Source: Gelidibacter japonicus
GTDB taxonomy: Bacteria > Bacteroidota > Bacteroidia > Flavobacteriales > Flavobacteriaceae
Length of the DNA stretch: 64,000 nt
NCBI RefSeq assembly: GCF_010725055.1
Contig: NZ_BJKB01000002.1
Location: forward strand, 124,001-188,000
Direction: 5' to 3'
The notes beneath the pieces are model-generated. The model was not told the DNA's origin and did not search any database. It worked only from the letters and a program-made list of their open reading frames with translations. Within the stretch, counting starts at the first letter, position 1; each line of letters starts with the position of its first letter. The position numbers and the translations under genes were made by a program. Positions 26,955-36,900 of this stretch are shown here, one piece after another.

Positions 26955-27638
26955 ATGGGAAACGTCATTCACATTAGAAACATTGTCAGAAACTTCCAAT
27001 TAGGATCAGAAACCGTTTATGTCTTAAAGGGCATTGACCTGGATATAGAACGCGGCGATTACGTCGCCATTATGGGGCCTTCAGGTTCTGGGAAATCGAC
27101 GTTGATGAATTTATTGGGCTGTTTGGACACGCCTACTTCCGGGAAATACATTCTCAATGATAAAGATGTAAGTCAGTTGAGTGACGATCAGTTGGCAGAA
27201 ATCCGAAACAAGGAAATCGGATTTGTTTTTCAAACCTTTAATTTATTACCAAGAACTACGGCGTTGGACAATGTGGCCTTACCGATGATCTATGCCGGTG
27301 CCTCAAAAGCCGATCGTCAAGCTCGTGCCACGGAAGTATTGACCGATGTTGGCTTGGCCGATCGGATCCATCATAAACCGAATGAACTTTCTGGAGGGCA
27401 ACGTCAACGTGTAGCTGTAGGCCGTGCTCTAGTCAATAGGCCTTCCATTATCCTTGCCGATGAACCTACGGGGAATTTAGATTCGAAAACCTCATTGGAA
27501 ATACTTCAATTATTTGACGATATACACTTGGCAGGAAACACAGTAATCGTTGTGACCCACGAAGAAGATGTGGCTAAAAGAGCGGCACGCGTTATTCGAT
27601 TGCGAGATGGGATGATTGAGAGTGATGAGAGAAATTAG
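26955..27638 (+). CDS. ABC transporter ATPase of the LolD/MacB type
   Basis: A 227-residue nucleotide-binding protein. Walker A is [13 protein letters not shown] near residue 40, the LolD/MacB-specific [22 protein letters not shown] near 85, signature [15 protein letters not shown], Walker [18 protein letters not shown] and [12 protein letters not shown]. This class works with FtsX-like permeases that move lipoproteins or drive extrusion. No permease gene is adjacent, so it probably serves permeases encoded elsewhere. Preceded by seven-base units of the TTTGAAC type, with no visible promoter. Confidence 0.92.
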   Translation: MGNVIHIRNIVRNFQLGSETVYVLKGIDLDIERGDYVAIMGPSGSGKSTLMNLLGCLDTPTSGKYILNDKDVSQLSDDQLAEIRNKEIGFVFQTFNLLPRTTALDNVALPMIYAGASKADRQARATEVLTDVGLADRIHHKPNELSGGQRQRVAVGRALVNRPSIILADEPTGNLDSKTSLEILQLFDDIHLAGNTVIVVTHEEDVAKRAARVIRLRDGMIESDERN

Positions 27639-27936
27639 GGAATTAGGAGACAGTTGGCAGTCAGCAGCCCGCTCGTCCCGCTCGTCTTAACTAATTTAAG
27701 AAGAAAATGGTACGTTCGGGCGGGTCTGAAGTTCTCAGTAGGTAGCCAGTGCCGCCTAAATGAAATGCTCTGACGTGCAGACCATGTGAAAAATCAAGAA
27801 CCTACAAGCGAGCCTTCCAAGAATGAATAAGAAATTGTATTTTTAAGACTTTTCAACAGAAATAAGTTTCGCGGTATTAAAAAACCCACTTGCAGGATTA
27901 AATTAGTGAATTGATGACAAAAAATCTGTACCCAAA
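27639..27936. other. Gene-free spacer with a GGTACGTTCGGGC module
   Basis: Carries GGTACGTTCGGGCGGGT near 27710, the same module that recurs four times in the repeat array two kilobases downstream, and AGT-led seven-base units just after the ABC gene. No gene seen. Confidence 0.6.
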
Positions 27937-29268
27937 TTGAAATTGTTTAAGCCTTTTTATATACAGCCTCGGTTTTTTTATAGTGGATTAGTCATTGTAA
28001 CTCTGTTCGTATTCAGTTATTTCGTTCCCGTTTTATTTGGCATTGCACAACTCTGCATCCTGGTGGTCCTATTATTGTTTTTTATTGATGTCTTGATCGT
28101 ATTCTTTGGCAAAAATAAAATTATGGGCTATCGAATTTTACCTGATAAATTTTCTAATGGCGATAATAATCAAGTAGAAATCAGTATTGAAAACCATTAT
28201 CCGTTCGCCATTGACTTAACTATTATTGATGAAATTCCATTTCAGTTCCAGGTACGGGATTTTGAGCTCAAACTGAACATCAAACCCCATAGGGAAGATC
28301 GCATCACCTATAACCTGAAACCAACGGAACGTGGCGAGTACCATTTTGGGAACCTTAATATTTACGCATCGACAAAAATTGGACTGGTGGCCAAGCGTTT
28401 TCGTTTTGACAATAAGGCCATGGTGCCCACCTATCCGAGTTTTAAGCAGCTCCGGAAGTTTGAATTGATCAACATCAATAATAGTCTGCAGGATTATGGG
28501 GTGAAGAAAATCCGTCGCATCGGGCATTCCATGGAATTTGAACAAATTAAGGATTATGTTTTAGGTGATGATCTACGTACCATCAATTGGAAAGCAACGG
28601 CCAAGAAAAACAACTTGATGGTCAACCAATTTCAGGACGAAAAGTCGCAACCCATTTATTCCATTATCGACAAAGGCCGCGTGATGAAAATGCCTTTTGA
28701 AGGCCTTAGTTTATTGGATTATGCAATTAATGCGACTTTGGTCATCAGCAGTATCGCCTTAAAAAAACACGATAAGGCGGGCATGCTTTCGTTCTCCAAA
28801 AAAGTGGAAAATATTGTAGTGGCACAACGTCGAAATTCGCAAATGCGTTTGATATTAGAATCGCTTTACAATGTGAAAACCGATTATTTTGAAAGTGATT
28901 TCAGCCGATTGTACGCCAACATTAAGCGCAATATCACCCAACGTAGTTTAATCCTACTCTACACCAATTTTGAAACTTTAGATAGTTTGAATAGGCAATT
29001 GGCCTATTTGAAAGCAATAGCCAAAAACCATCTTATCGTCGTCATCTTTTTCAAAAACACAGAACTCAACAGTATTATTGACGAAAAAGCAGAGACTATT
29101 CAACAGGTTTATGACAAGGTTATTGCCGAAAAATTTGCTTTTGAAAAACGATTGATCGTTCAGGAACTAAAAAAGTATGGCATCTACTCTATTCTAACCA
29201 CACCCGAAAATCTGACCATCGATACCATTAATAAGTATTTGGAGATTAAATCACGGGGATTGCTTTGA
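27937..29268 (+). CDS. DUF58 domain protein
   Basis: A 443-residue membrane-associated protein. Two adjacent hydrophobic helices (about residues 11-60) are followed by a beta-rich region and the DUF58 core: GHSMEFEQIKDYVLGDDLRT near 195 and INWKATAKKNNLMVNQFQDE, the family's R-x-W-K-A-like signature, then a vWA-like fold with IYSIIDKGRVM and LLDYAINATLV. DUF58 proteins usually act with MoxR AAA+ ATPases in complex maturation. No moxR is adjacent in this window. Translation starts at TTG; no upstream ATG is available. Confidence 0.88.
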   Translation: MKLFKPFYIQPRFFYSGLVIVTLFVFSYFVPVLFGIAQLCILVVLLLFFIDVLIVFFGKNKIMGYRILPDKFSNGDNNQVEISIENHYPFAIDLTIIDEIPFQFQVRDFELKLNIKPHREDRITYNLKPTERGEYHFGNLNIYASTKIGLVAKRFRFDNKAMVPTYPSFKQLRKFELININNSLQDYGVKKIRRIGHSMEFEQIKDYVLGDDLRTINWKATAKKNNLMVNQFQDEKSQPIYSIIDKGRVMKMPFEGLSLLDYAINATLVISSIALKKHDKAGMLSFSKKVENIVVAQRRNSQMRLILESLYNVKTDYFESDFSRLYANIKRNITQRSLILLYTNFETLDSLNRQLAYLKAIAKNHLIVVIFFKNTELNSIIDEKAETIQQVYDKVIAEKFAFEKRLIVQELKKYGIYSILTTPENLTIDTINKYLEIKSRGLL

Positions 29269-29440
29269 AGGAAGTTGGCAGTTGCAAGTTGGCAGTCGTC
29301 AGTCTTCAGTTAGCAGTCTTCCCGCCTACGCTTCGCTACCAGCCTTCGTAAAAACTACGGACGGGCAGGCCCGCCTGCGCTGCGCTACCCGCCTGCGCTG
29401 CGCTACGGACGGGCAGGCAGTTTTAAGGTATCGACAGTCA
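29269..29440. repeat. AGT heptads and a G+C-rich palindromic block
   Basis: Starts with consecutive seven-base units AGTTGGC AGTTGCA AGTTGGC AGTCGTC AGTCTTC AGTTAGC AGTCTTC. Next comes a G+C-rich block (29322-29420) in which CCCGCCTGCGCTGCGCTAC occurs twice and CGGACGGGCAGGC flanks it. The composition is far from the AT-rich surroundings. No gene. Confidence 0.75.
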
Positions 29441-30830
29441 ACAATCAACAATCAAAAATCAACAATCAAAAATCTTCAACCCGCCCCTACCTAAGAAGGT
29501 ACGTTCGGGCAAGTCGTTATTCTTTATTCGATATTCTTTATTCGTTATTCAAAACATTCAAAGCACAAATTTAAATCACCTATGCAAAGCAACTTAGTCA
29601 CGCCAACATTTCTCCGTGCTTCAACCTTCCCGCTCCAAACACTAAAAACCATTCATGTATTCGTGGCCAACAACATTTCGACTTCCCCCGATTCTTGAGT
29701 CTTGAATCTTGAATCTCGAATCTTGAATCTTGAATCTTGAGTCTTGAATCCTGCTTCAAAAATCATCAATCTTCAATCAACAATCTTCAATCTTCAATCA
29801 ACAATCTTCAACCCGCCCCTACCTAAGAAGGTACGTTCGGGCAAGTCGTTATTCGTTAATCAAAGTGCAAATTCACTTCATCTCTACAAGATAACTTAAT
29901 CACGCATTTCTTCGTGCTTCAAGCATCCCCCTCCAAACTCTAAAAACCATTCGTGTATTCGTGGCCAACAATATTTCGCTTATCCCGATTCTTGAGTCTT
30001 GAATCCTAAATCTTGCTTCAAAAATCATCAATCTTCAATCAACAATCTTCAATCTTCAATTAGTCACGGCAAAATTTCTTCGTCCTTCAACCTTCCCGCT
30101 CCAAACTCCAAAAATCCATTCCTGTATCCGTGGTCAACAATATTTTGACTTCCCCCGATTCTTGAGTCTTGAATCTTGAATCCTGCTTCAAAAATCATCA
30201 ATCTTCAATCAACAATCTTCAATCTTCAATCAACAATCTTCAACCCGCCCCTACCTAAGAAGGTACGTTCGGGCAAGTCGTTATTCGTTATTCGTTAATC
30301 AAAGTGCAAATTCACTTCATCTCTACAAGATAACTTAATCCCGCATTTCTCCGTGCTTCAACCTTTGCGCTTCTAACTCCAAAAATCCATTCCTGTATCC
30401 GTGGCCAACAACATTTCGACTTCTCCCCATTCTTGAGTCTTGAGTCTTGAATCCTGCTTCAAAAATCATCAATCTTCAATCAACAATCTTCAATCAACAA
30501 TCTTCAATCTTCAATTAACAATCTTCAACCCGCCCCTACCTAAGAAGGTACGTTCGGGCAAGTCGTTATTCATTATTCGTTATTCAAAATACAAATTCAA
30601 CTCATCTATGCAAGGCAATTTATTCACGCCAACATTTCTCCGTGCTTCAACCTTCCCGCTCCAAACTCCAAAAATCCATTCCTGTATCCGTGGTCAACAA
30701 TATTTTGACTTCCCCCGATTCTTGAGTCTTGAGTCTTGAATCCTGAATCTCGAATCTCGAATCTTGAATCTTGCTTCAAAAAACCATTCCTGTATTCGTG
30801 GCCAACAATATTTCGTCCCTAACAGCATCA
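29441..30830. repeat. Modular repeat array without genes
   Basis: An array of about five degenerate units of roughly 290-430 bases. Each has, in order, a GCCCCTACCTAAGAAGGTAC module followed by GTTCGGGCAAGTCG (near 29477, 29810, 30242 and 30528), TTATTCG heptads, a CCGTGCTTCAACC block, a GTATTCGTGGCCAACAA module (six copies, near 29655 to 30789), TTGAATC heptads and CAATCTT/CAACAAT heptads. Reading frames in it change with each unit and code for nothing recognisable. Confidence 0.85.
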
Positions 30831-30953
30831 ACTTTGGCAAAAACAACACTTCAACTTTCGACTTTTATTTGTTAATAATTATACTTTAATTAACCATCTG
30901 TATAATAGTTTTTATAGATAGTTTTTATATTTTTATAGTTTAAATGAATAACC

Positions 30954-31892
30954 ATGACCATTACACAGTTAACCTATGTTATCGCTATTGCTGAACATAA
31001 AAACTTCACAAAAGCCGCCGAAAAATGTTTTGTCACGCAACCAACATTGAGTACCCAGATCCAAAAATTAGAAGAAGAATTAGAGGTTCTTATTTTTGAT
31101 CGCAGCAAAAAACCTATAGAACTCACTGAGGTTGGACGAAAAATAGTACAACAAGCACGAAATATCGTCAATGAATCCGAGCGGATCCAAGACATTGTCG
31201 ATCAGCAAAAAGGATTCATCGGTGGCGAATTCCGATTAGGAATTATACCCACGGTAATGCCCACTTTGCTTCCTATGTTTTTAAAGGCATTTATAAAGAA
31301 GTTCCCTAAGATTAAGCTGAGGATCGAAGAACTCACTACTGAAGAAATTATCCTAAGAATTAAGGAGGGACACTTAGATGCCGCCATTGCCGCAACTCCC
31401 TTGGAGAGTGAAAACATAAAAGAACGTGTCCTGTATTATGAACCTTTTGTAGGCTATATACCAGAACACCATCGTCTTTTTGAAAAGAAAACCATTGAAG
31501 TGTCCGACCTTGAAATTAACGATATGTTGCTGCTTGAAGATGGCCATTGTTTTAGGGACGGGATCATTAATCTATGTAAAGCATTTAAAGATCAGAATGA
31601 CGAGAATTTTCAGTTGGAAAGCGGCAGTATAGAAACCTTGATAAAACTATCAAATGAAGGATTGGGAATGACCTTACTTCCCTATTTACACACTCTTGAA
31701 CTCAATGAGAATCTCAAGGTCAATCTCCACCATTTTAAAGAGCCTTCACCTGCCCGCGAAGTCAGTATTATTTACCATAAAAGCGAATTGAAAATGCAGA
31801 TCATCGACGCCTTGCACAACGTAATATCTGGAATTATCCGTGGAGCGATTACCTTCCAAAACGTAAAAATAATTAGTCCGCTAGCAAAATGA
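30954..31892 (+). CDS. oxyR: OxyR-type LysR family peroxide sensor
   Basis: A 312-residue LysR-type regulator. The winged helix-turn-helix covers residues 1-60 (FTKAAEKCFVTQPTLSTQIQ). The effector domain keeps the OxyR redox pair: Cys199 and Cys208 in EDGHCFRDGIINLC, with the same numbering, spacing and flanking residues as E. coli OxyR. TLIKLSNEGLGMTLLP follows as in OxyR. It should activate peroxide-defence genes after disulfide formation; none of its usual targets (catalase, ahpC, dps) is next to it. A hairpin terminator lies 41 bases behind the stop. Confidence 0.93.
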   Translation: MTITQLTYVIAIAEHKNFTKAAEKCFVTQPTLSTQIQKLEEELEVLIFDRSKKPIELTEVGRKIVQQARNIVNESERIQDIVDQQKGFIGGEFRLGIIPTVMPTLLPMFLKAFIKKFPKIKLRIEELTTEEIILRIKEGHLDAAIAATPLESENIKERVLYYEPFVGYIPEHHRLFEKKTIEVSDLEINDMLLLEDGHCFRDGIINLCKAFKDQNDENFQLESGSIETLIKLSNEGLGMTLLPYLHTLELNENLKVNLHHFKEPSPAREVSIIYHKSELKMQIIDALHNVISGIIRGAITFQNVKIISPLAK

Positions 31893-31932
31893 GCGTCCTC
31901 CGGACAAACATCACCAATCCAATGATGATAAT

Positions 31933-31963
31933 AAAAAAAGCGACCGGTTGGCCGCTTTTTTTT
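31933..31963. terminator. Shared hairpin terminator between oxyR and the small minus-strand gene
   Basis: A-run, GCGACC, loop GGTT, GGCCGC, T-run; one A-C mismatch in the stem. The A- and T-runs on both sides allow termination from either direction between two convergent genes. Confidence 0.8.
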
Positions 31964-32159
31964 ATGGTTTTAAATAGATTAAACATTGATTTAATTCTGG
32001 ATTCTGTAGAATCAAAGATTTGATAAAGACCTTAAGCTCTTCAATTTCGTAAGGTAATAAGCGTTGAATAGCTTTTTGGACTTCTCTACAGAACAATGCA
32101 GTATCAAAACTGACTTTGCTAAGTACGGTTTTAGTGTACTCAAACATTGCTCTTGACAT
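31962..32159 (-). CDS. Small conserved flavobacterial protein, function unknown
   Basis: A 65-residue protein without signal or membrane segment, reading like an alpha-helical bundle (EYTKTVLSKVSFDTALFC, then LLPYEIEELKVFIKSLIL). I recall similar short proteins, starting MSRAMFEYTK, in many Flavobacteriaceae, which together with the convergent terminator at its stop supports it as a real gene. Two Cys residues are present but not in a metal-binding pattern. I know no function for it. Confidence 0.65.
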   Translation of the reverse strand: MSRAMFEYTKTVLSKVSFDTALFCREVQKAIQRLLPYEIEELKVFIKSLILQNPELNQCLIYLKP

Positions 32160-32668
32160 GGTTTTTTTAGTTTAGGTTATAATATTAGGTAGAAATCAAC
32201 AATAGGCATCATTTTTTTGGTTGTCTAAATTTAGTAAAAAAAACAATATCTAACCTAGATACGACTAACTTTAACAAATTATATGGTCGTTTTTCACTTT
32301 AAAGAACCGCCTGTCCACGTCTAAAACATCGCCCAATCCGCCGCAGTTAAGTGGTGAGAGCCGTGTGCAGTCAGCGGTGTGCAATCTTCAAAAGAAACAG
32401 ATTAATTAGGTTTGAGAAGCAATTGATTTGATAAAATCCTATCATTTGTCATCCCTCTATATAGAATGTGAATATTTAAAAAATCACACTTATCCCAAAA
32501 ACCAACAAGTCGTGGCACCTATATCATGCAATCATAAGCTCGTGCTCCCAGCTTCCCGCTTCGGGCTTCGGGCTCCAAAAAAATACTCTCGCATTCATGG
32601 CTAAACTTTTTAATCTATTGTATCTTCGTACCTCAAGCTTCATGCTTCAACCTTCAAACTCTTTAAAA
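32160..32668. other. Gene-free spacer
   Basis: Nothing coding is supported. It holds phrase-like low-complexity pieces (CTTCCCGCTTCGGGCTTCGG; CTTCGTACCTCAAGCTTC) just in front of the adenosyltransferase gene. A frame open through part of it only extends that gene artificially. Confidence 0.6.
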
Positions 32669-33244
32669 ATGAAAATTTATACTAAAACAGGTGATAAAGG
32701 AACCACTGCACTATTTGGAGGCACACGAGTTCCAAAACATCACATTCGAATTGACAGCTACGGAACGGTTGACGAATTAAATTCACATATTGGTTTGATC
32801 AGGGACCAAAAAATAGACCAACATCATAAAGACATCCTAATGATCATTCAAGACCGATTGTTTACCATTGGTTCTACCTTGGCTACAGATCCTAAAAAAG
32901 CAACGCTTAAAAGTGGAAAAGCCCGACTGAACATTCCAAAAATATCGCCAGGAGACATCGAGCGTCTGGAGAACGAAATGGACCTTATGAATGACGCCTT
33001 ACCTGAGATGACACATTTTGTATTACCGGGCGGACATCAAACCGTGTCATTCTGTCATATAGCACGATGCGTCTGCCGTAGAGCCGAACGTTTGGCTTCT
33101 GCTCTTAATGACCTAGAGCCGTTTCAACCAGAGACTTTAATGTATTTAAACCGTCTATCTGACTATTTATTTGTATTGGCACGAAAGTTGTCCCATGACT
33201 TGAAAGCCGAAGAAATACAATGGATTCCGCAAAAAGAATCGTAA
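32669..33244 (+). CDS. pduO: ATP:cob(I)alamin adenosyltransferase (PduO type)
   Basis: A 191-residue enzyme that transfers the adenosyl group of ATP to cob(I)alamin, making coenzyme B12. The ATP loop YTKTGDKGTTALFGGTRVPK opens the protein. FVLPGGHQT and the helix CHIARCVCRRAERLA near residues 122-136 are the family's active-site blocks, and YLNRLSDYLFVLAR is near the end. I placed the start at MKIYTK because the homologous domain begins there and the 24 codons in front are repeat-like spacer. Its likely client is methylmalonyl-CoA mutase; the mutase chaperone meaB lies 25 kb to the right. Confidence 0.94.
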   Translation: MKIYTKTGDKGTTALFGGTRVPKHHIRIDSYGTVDELNSHIGLIRDQKIDQHHKDILMIIQDRLFTIGSTLATDPKKATLKSGKARLNIPKISPGDIERLENEMDLMNDALPEMTHFVLPGGHQTVSFCHIARCVCRRAERLASALNDLEPFQPETLMYLNRLSDYLFVLARKLSHDLKAEEIQWIPQKES

Positions 33245-33347
33245 AGAAATTAGGCTATTACATCTTTTTTGATTATATATTAAAGTCGGAAAATCTTGTA
33301 AGAATTATACGCTCTTTTAAATAGTGATTAAATAATTCATTTTTTAC

Positions 33348-33377
33348 TTGATTATCTCAACAAAAAAATTATTTTTG
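33348..33377 (+). promoter_or_regulatory. Promoter of the DUF2795 gene
   Basis: TTG, 19 bases, TATTTTTG, matching the Bacteroidota -33/-7 pattern; the -7 box is 23 bases before the ATG. Confidence 0.7.
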
Positions 33378-33400
33378 CAAAAATTTAAAACGAATAACAA

Positions 33401-33622
33401 ATGTATTGGACATTAGAACTGGCATCTTATTTAAGTGATGCGCCTTGGCCTGCTACCAAAGACGAATTAATTGATTATGCGATCCGTACTGGTGCACCTT
33501 TAGAAGTGGTAGAAAACTTACAAGCAATTGAAGATGAAGGAGACTCTTACGATTCAATTGAAGAGATTTGGTCAGACTATCCAACCGATGAGGACTACCT
33601 CTGGAACGAGGATGAATATTAA
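33401..33622 (+). CDS. DUF2795 domain protein
   Basis: A 73-residue, strongly acidic protein. LASYLSDAPWPATKDELIDYAIRTGAPLEVVENLQAI (given here in its known family context, residues 7-43) is the DUF2795 fold, a small helical module. The C-terminal 25 residues are mainly Asp, Glu and Tyr. Function is unknown in the family. It stands alone, with its own promoter and a terminator 117 bases behind its stop. Confidence 0.88.
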   Translation: MYWTLELASYLSDAPWPATKDELIDYAIRTGAPLEVVENLQAIEDEGDSYDSIEEIWSDYPTDEDYLWNEDEY

Positions 33623-33738
33623 ATCAATAACCGTGGGTTAACCCCACGAGGTATAAATAAGAAATTGCTTTTTTCGATCGATTTAAGCCTTGTTGGCCTT
33701 AAAACCCAAAGGTGGGAAATAAATCAAAAAGAATAGTT

Positions 33739-33765
33739 AAAAAGTCTCATCAAGAGACTTTTTTT
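33739..33765 (+). terminator. Rho-independent terminator after the DUF2795 gene
   Basis: AAAAAGTCTC, loop ATCAA, GAGACTTTTTTT: a perfect stem followed by a T-run. Confidence 0.88.
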
Positions 33766-33901
33766 GTGCGTTATTTTTTAATAAACTTGGCACAAACCGT
33801 ATCTTTGTAAGCCTTACAAGCAAAAACATCGTACAAATAACATATATTATCATAAATGCTCACTGAACTTTGTCGAAGTGTAGCTTAAATAAAAACATCA
33901 T

Positions 33902-36900
33902 ATGAGTTTTTTAGATTCAGTATTGAAGGTATTTGTTGGCGACAAATCCAAACAGGATGTCAAAGCCATCACTCCTATTGTAGAACAGATCAAAACCTTC
34001 GAAAAAGCTTTGGAAGCTTTGTCGCATGACGAATTAAGGGCAAAAACGGCATATTTTAAATCTAAGATCGCTGAAGCGCGGCAGCCATTTAACGATGCCA
34101 TTGAAAAACTTCAAAAAGATGCTGAAGCCACCGAAGATATTGATGAACGCGAAGACATCTACGTAGAGATTGATCGTATTAAAGACGATATCTACAAGGC
34201 TACGGAAGAGGTTCTGAACGCAATTTTACCAGAAGCTTTTGGAGTGGTTAAGGAAACCGCAAAGCGTTTTGTGCACAACACTTCCATAACCGTAACGGCA
34301 AGTACTTTTGACCGCGAAATTTCGGGAAGCAAGGATTATGTGACCTTAGATGGCGACAAAGCCATTTGGGCAAACTCTTGGGATGCCGCCGGAAAACCGA
34401 TCACATGGGATATGATCCATTATGATGTCCAGCTCATTGGTGGTGTGGCACTTCATCAAGGAAAAATTGCTGAGATGCAGACGGGTGAAGGTAAAACTCT
34501 CGTAGCGTCACTTCCAATGTACTTGAACGCACTTGCTGGAAATGGCGTACACTTGGTAACGGTCAATGATTATTTGGCAAAAAGGGATAGCGCGTGGATG
34601 GCGCCATTGTTTGAATTTCATGGAATGAGCGTGGATTGTATTGATTATCATCAACCCAATTCCGCAGCCCGTAAAAAGGCCTATAATGCAGATATCACCT
34701 ACGGAACAAATAACGAATTTGGATTCGACTATCTACGTGATAATATGGCACACTCGCCAGAAGACTTGGTACAACGGCCACATCATTACGCCATTGTGGA
34801 TGAGGTGGATTCCGTATTGGTGGATGATGCCCGTACTCCACTGATTATTTCTGGACCCATTCCGCAAGGAGAACGACATGAGTTTAACGAATTAAAACCA
34901 AAGGTCGATGCCATTGCTGCCGTACAACGCCAATATCTAACCGGTGTTTTGGCAGAAGCCAAAAAATTGATTGCTGAAGGCGACACCAAAGAAGGTGGCT
35001 TTAAATTATTGCGTGTTTATAGAGGAATGCCTAAAAACAAAGCGCTAATTAAGTTTTTAAGTGAGGAAGGCATCAAACAATTACTTCAAAAAACAGAGAA
35101 TCACTATATGCAGGATAATAACCGCGAAATGCCGAAGGTGGATGCGGAACTGTACTATGTGATCGATGAAAAAAACAATCAGGTAGAATTATCGGATAAA
35201 GGTGTCGAATTCCTTTCTGGGGAAGATGATCCTAATTTCTTCGTCATGCCAGAAATTGGAATGGAGATTGCAAAAATTGAAGCACAGAACCTTTCCAAAG
35301 AAAAAGAAGCAGAAGCAAAAGAGGAACTTTTCAGGGAGTTTGGAATTAAATCAGAACGTATCCACACCCTGAATCAATTATTAAAGGCTTATGCCTTATT
35401 TGAGAAAGACATTCAATATGTGGTGATTGACAATAAAGTAATGATTGTTGATGAGCAAACGGGCCGTATCATGGATGGTCGTCGTTACAGCGACGGTCTG
35501 CACCAAGCTATTGAAGCTAAAGAGAATGTAAAAATTGAAGCAGCTACCCAAACATTTGCAACGGTAACCCTGCAAAACTACTTTAGAATGTACCGTAAAT
35601 TGGCGGGGATGACAGGTACCGCATTGACCGAAGCTGGTGAGTTTTGGGAAATCTATAAGTTGGATGTGGTGGAAATTCCAACCAACAGGCCTATTGCCCG
35701 AGATGATCGCGAGGATTTGGTTTATAAAACCAAACGAGAAAAGTACAATGCGGTTATCGATGAAGTAACAAAACTATCACAAGCTGGACGCCCTGTTCTT
35801 ATTGGAACAACCAGTGTTGAAATCAGTGAGCTATTGGGTAAAATGTTAACCTTGCGAAAGGTACCCCACAACGTATTAAACGCAAAACTCCATAAAAAAG
35901 AGGCCGATATTGTCGCGGAAGCGGGGCAACCTGGCCAAGTGACCATTGCCACGAATATGGCTGGCCGTGGTACGGATATTAAGTTGAGCGAAGAGGTTAA
36001 AAAAGCTGGAGGGTTGGCCATTATAGGTACTGAACGTCATGATTCACGCCGAGTGGACAGACAGTTACGTGGTCGTGCCGGTCGTCAGGGAGACCCAGGA
36101 AGTTCTCAGTTTTATGCCTCCTTGGAAGATAACTTGATGCGTCTATTTGGTAGTGAGCGTATTGCAAAAATGATGGATAGAATGGGCCTAAAAGAAGGTG
36201 AGGTCATTCAACATTCCATGATTTCAAAATCTATTGAGCGTGCACAGAAAAAGGTTGAGGAAAACAACTTTGGTGTGCGTAAGCGCTTGCTAGAATATGA
36301 CGATGTCATGAACGCCCAACGTGAAGTGATCTACAAACGCCGTCGTCATGCTTTACACGGGGAACGATTACGTGTGGATTTGGCCAATATGATCTATGAC
36401 ACCTCAGAAATCATTGCCCAAACCAACAAGGCCGCTAACGACTATAAGAATTTTGAATTTGAACTGATCCGTTATTTTTCAATGAGCTCGCCAATTACGG
36501 AGGCGGAATTCAGTAAAATGACCGATATAGAAATTGCAGGCAAAATTTACAAGGCAGCATTCAGCCATTATAAAGATAAAATGCAAAAGAATGCTGACTT
36601 AGCTTTTCCTGTCATTAAAAATGTTTACGAAACCCAACGCGATAAATTTAAACGTATCGTCGTCCCGTTTACTGATGGCGTAAAGAGTTTGCAAGTAGTC
36701 ACAGATCTCGAAAAAGCTTATGAAACCAATGGGAAACAACTGATCAATGATTTTGAAAAGAACATTACCCTGGCCATTTTGGATGATGCATGGAAAACCC
36801 ATTTGCGCAAGATGGACGAATTGAAACAATCGGTTCAGTTGGCAGTCCACGAGCAAAAAGATCCATTGTTGATCTATAAATTTGAAGCTTTTGAATTGTT

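Noticed and set aside
30440-30739. 99-codon frame in the repeat array
   Set aside because: It crosses heptad runs and module borders; neighbouring units do not keep the frame.
29441-30830. Possible CRISPR array
   Set aside because: Repeats vary in length and sequence, units are 290-430 bases, no constant spacer size and no cas genes nearby.
32597-32668. 24-codon N-terminal extension of the adenosyltransferase
   Set aside because: It is phrase-like spacer sequence; the family domain starts at the internal ATG.
33787-33807. Full secA promoter
   Set aside because: A good -7 box (TATCTTTG) is present, but the nearest TTGG is only 13 bases away from it and nothing fits at the usual distance, so I mention only the -7 box.
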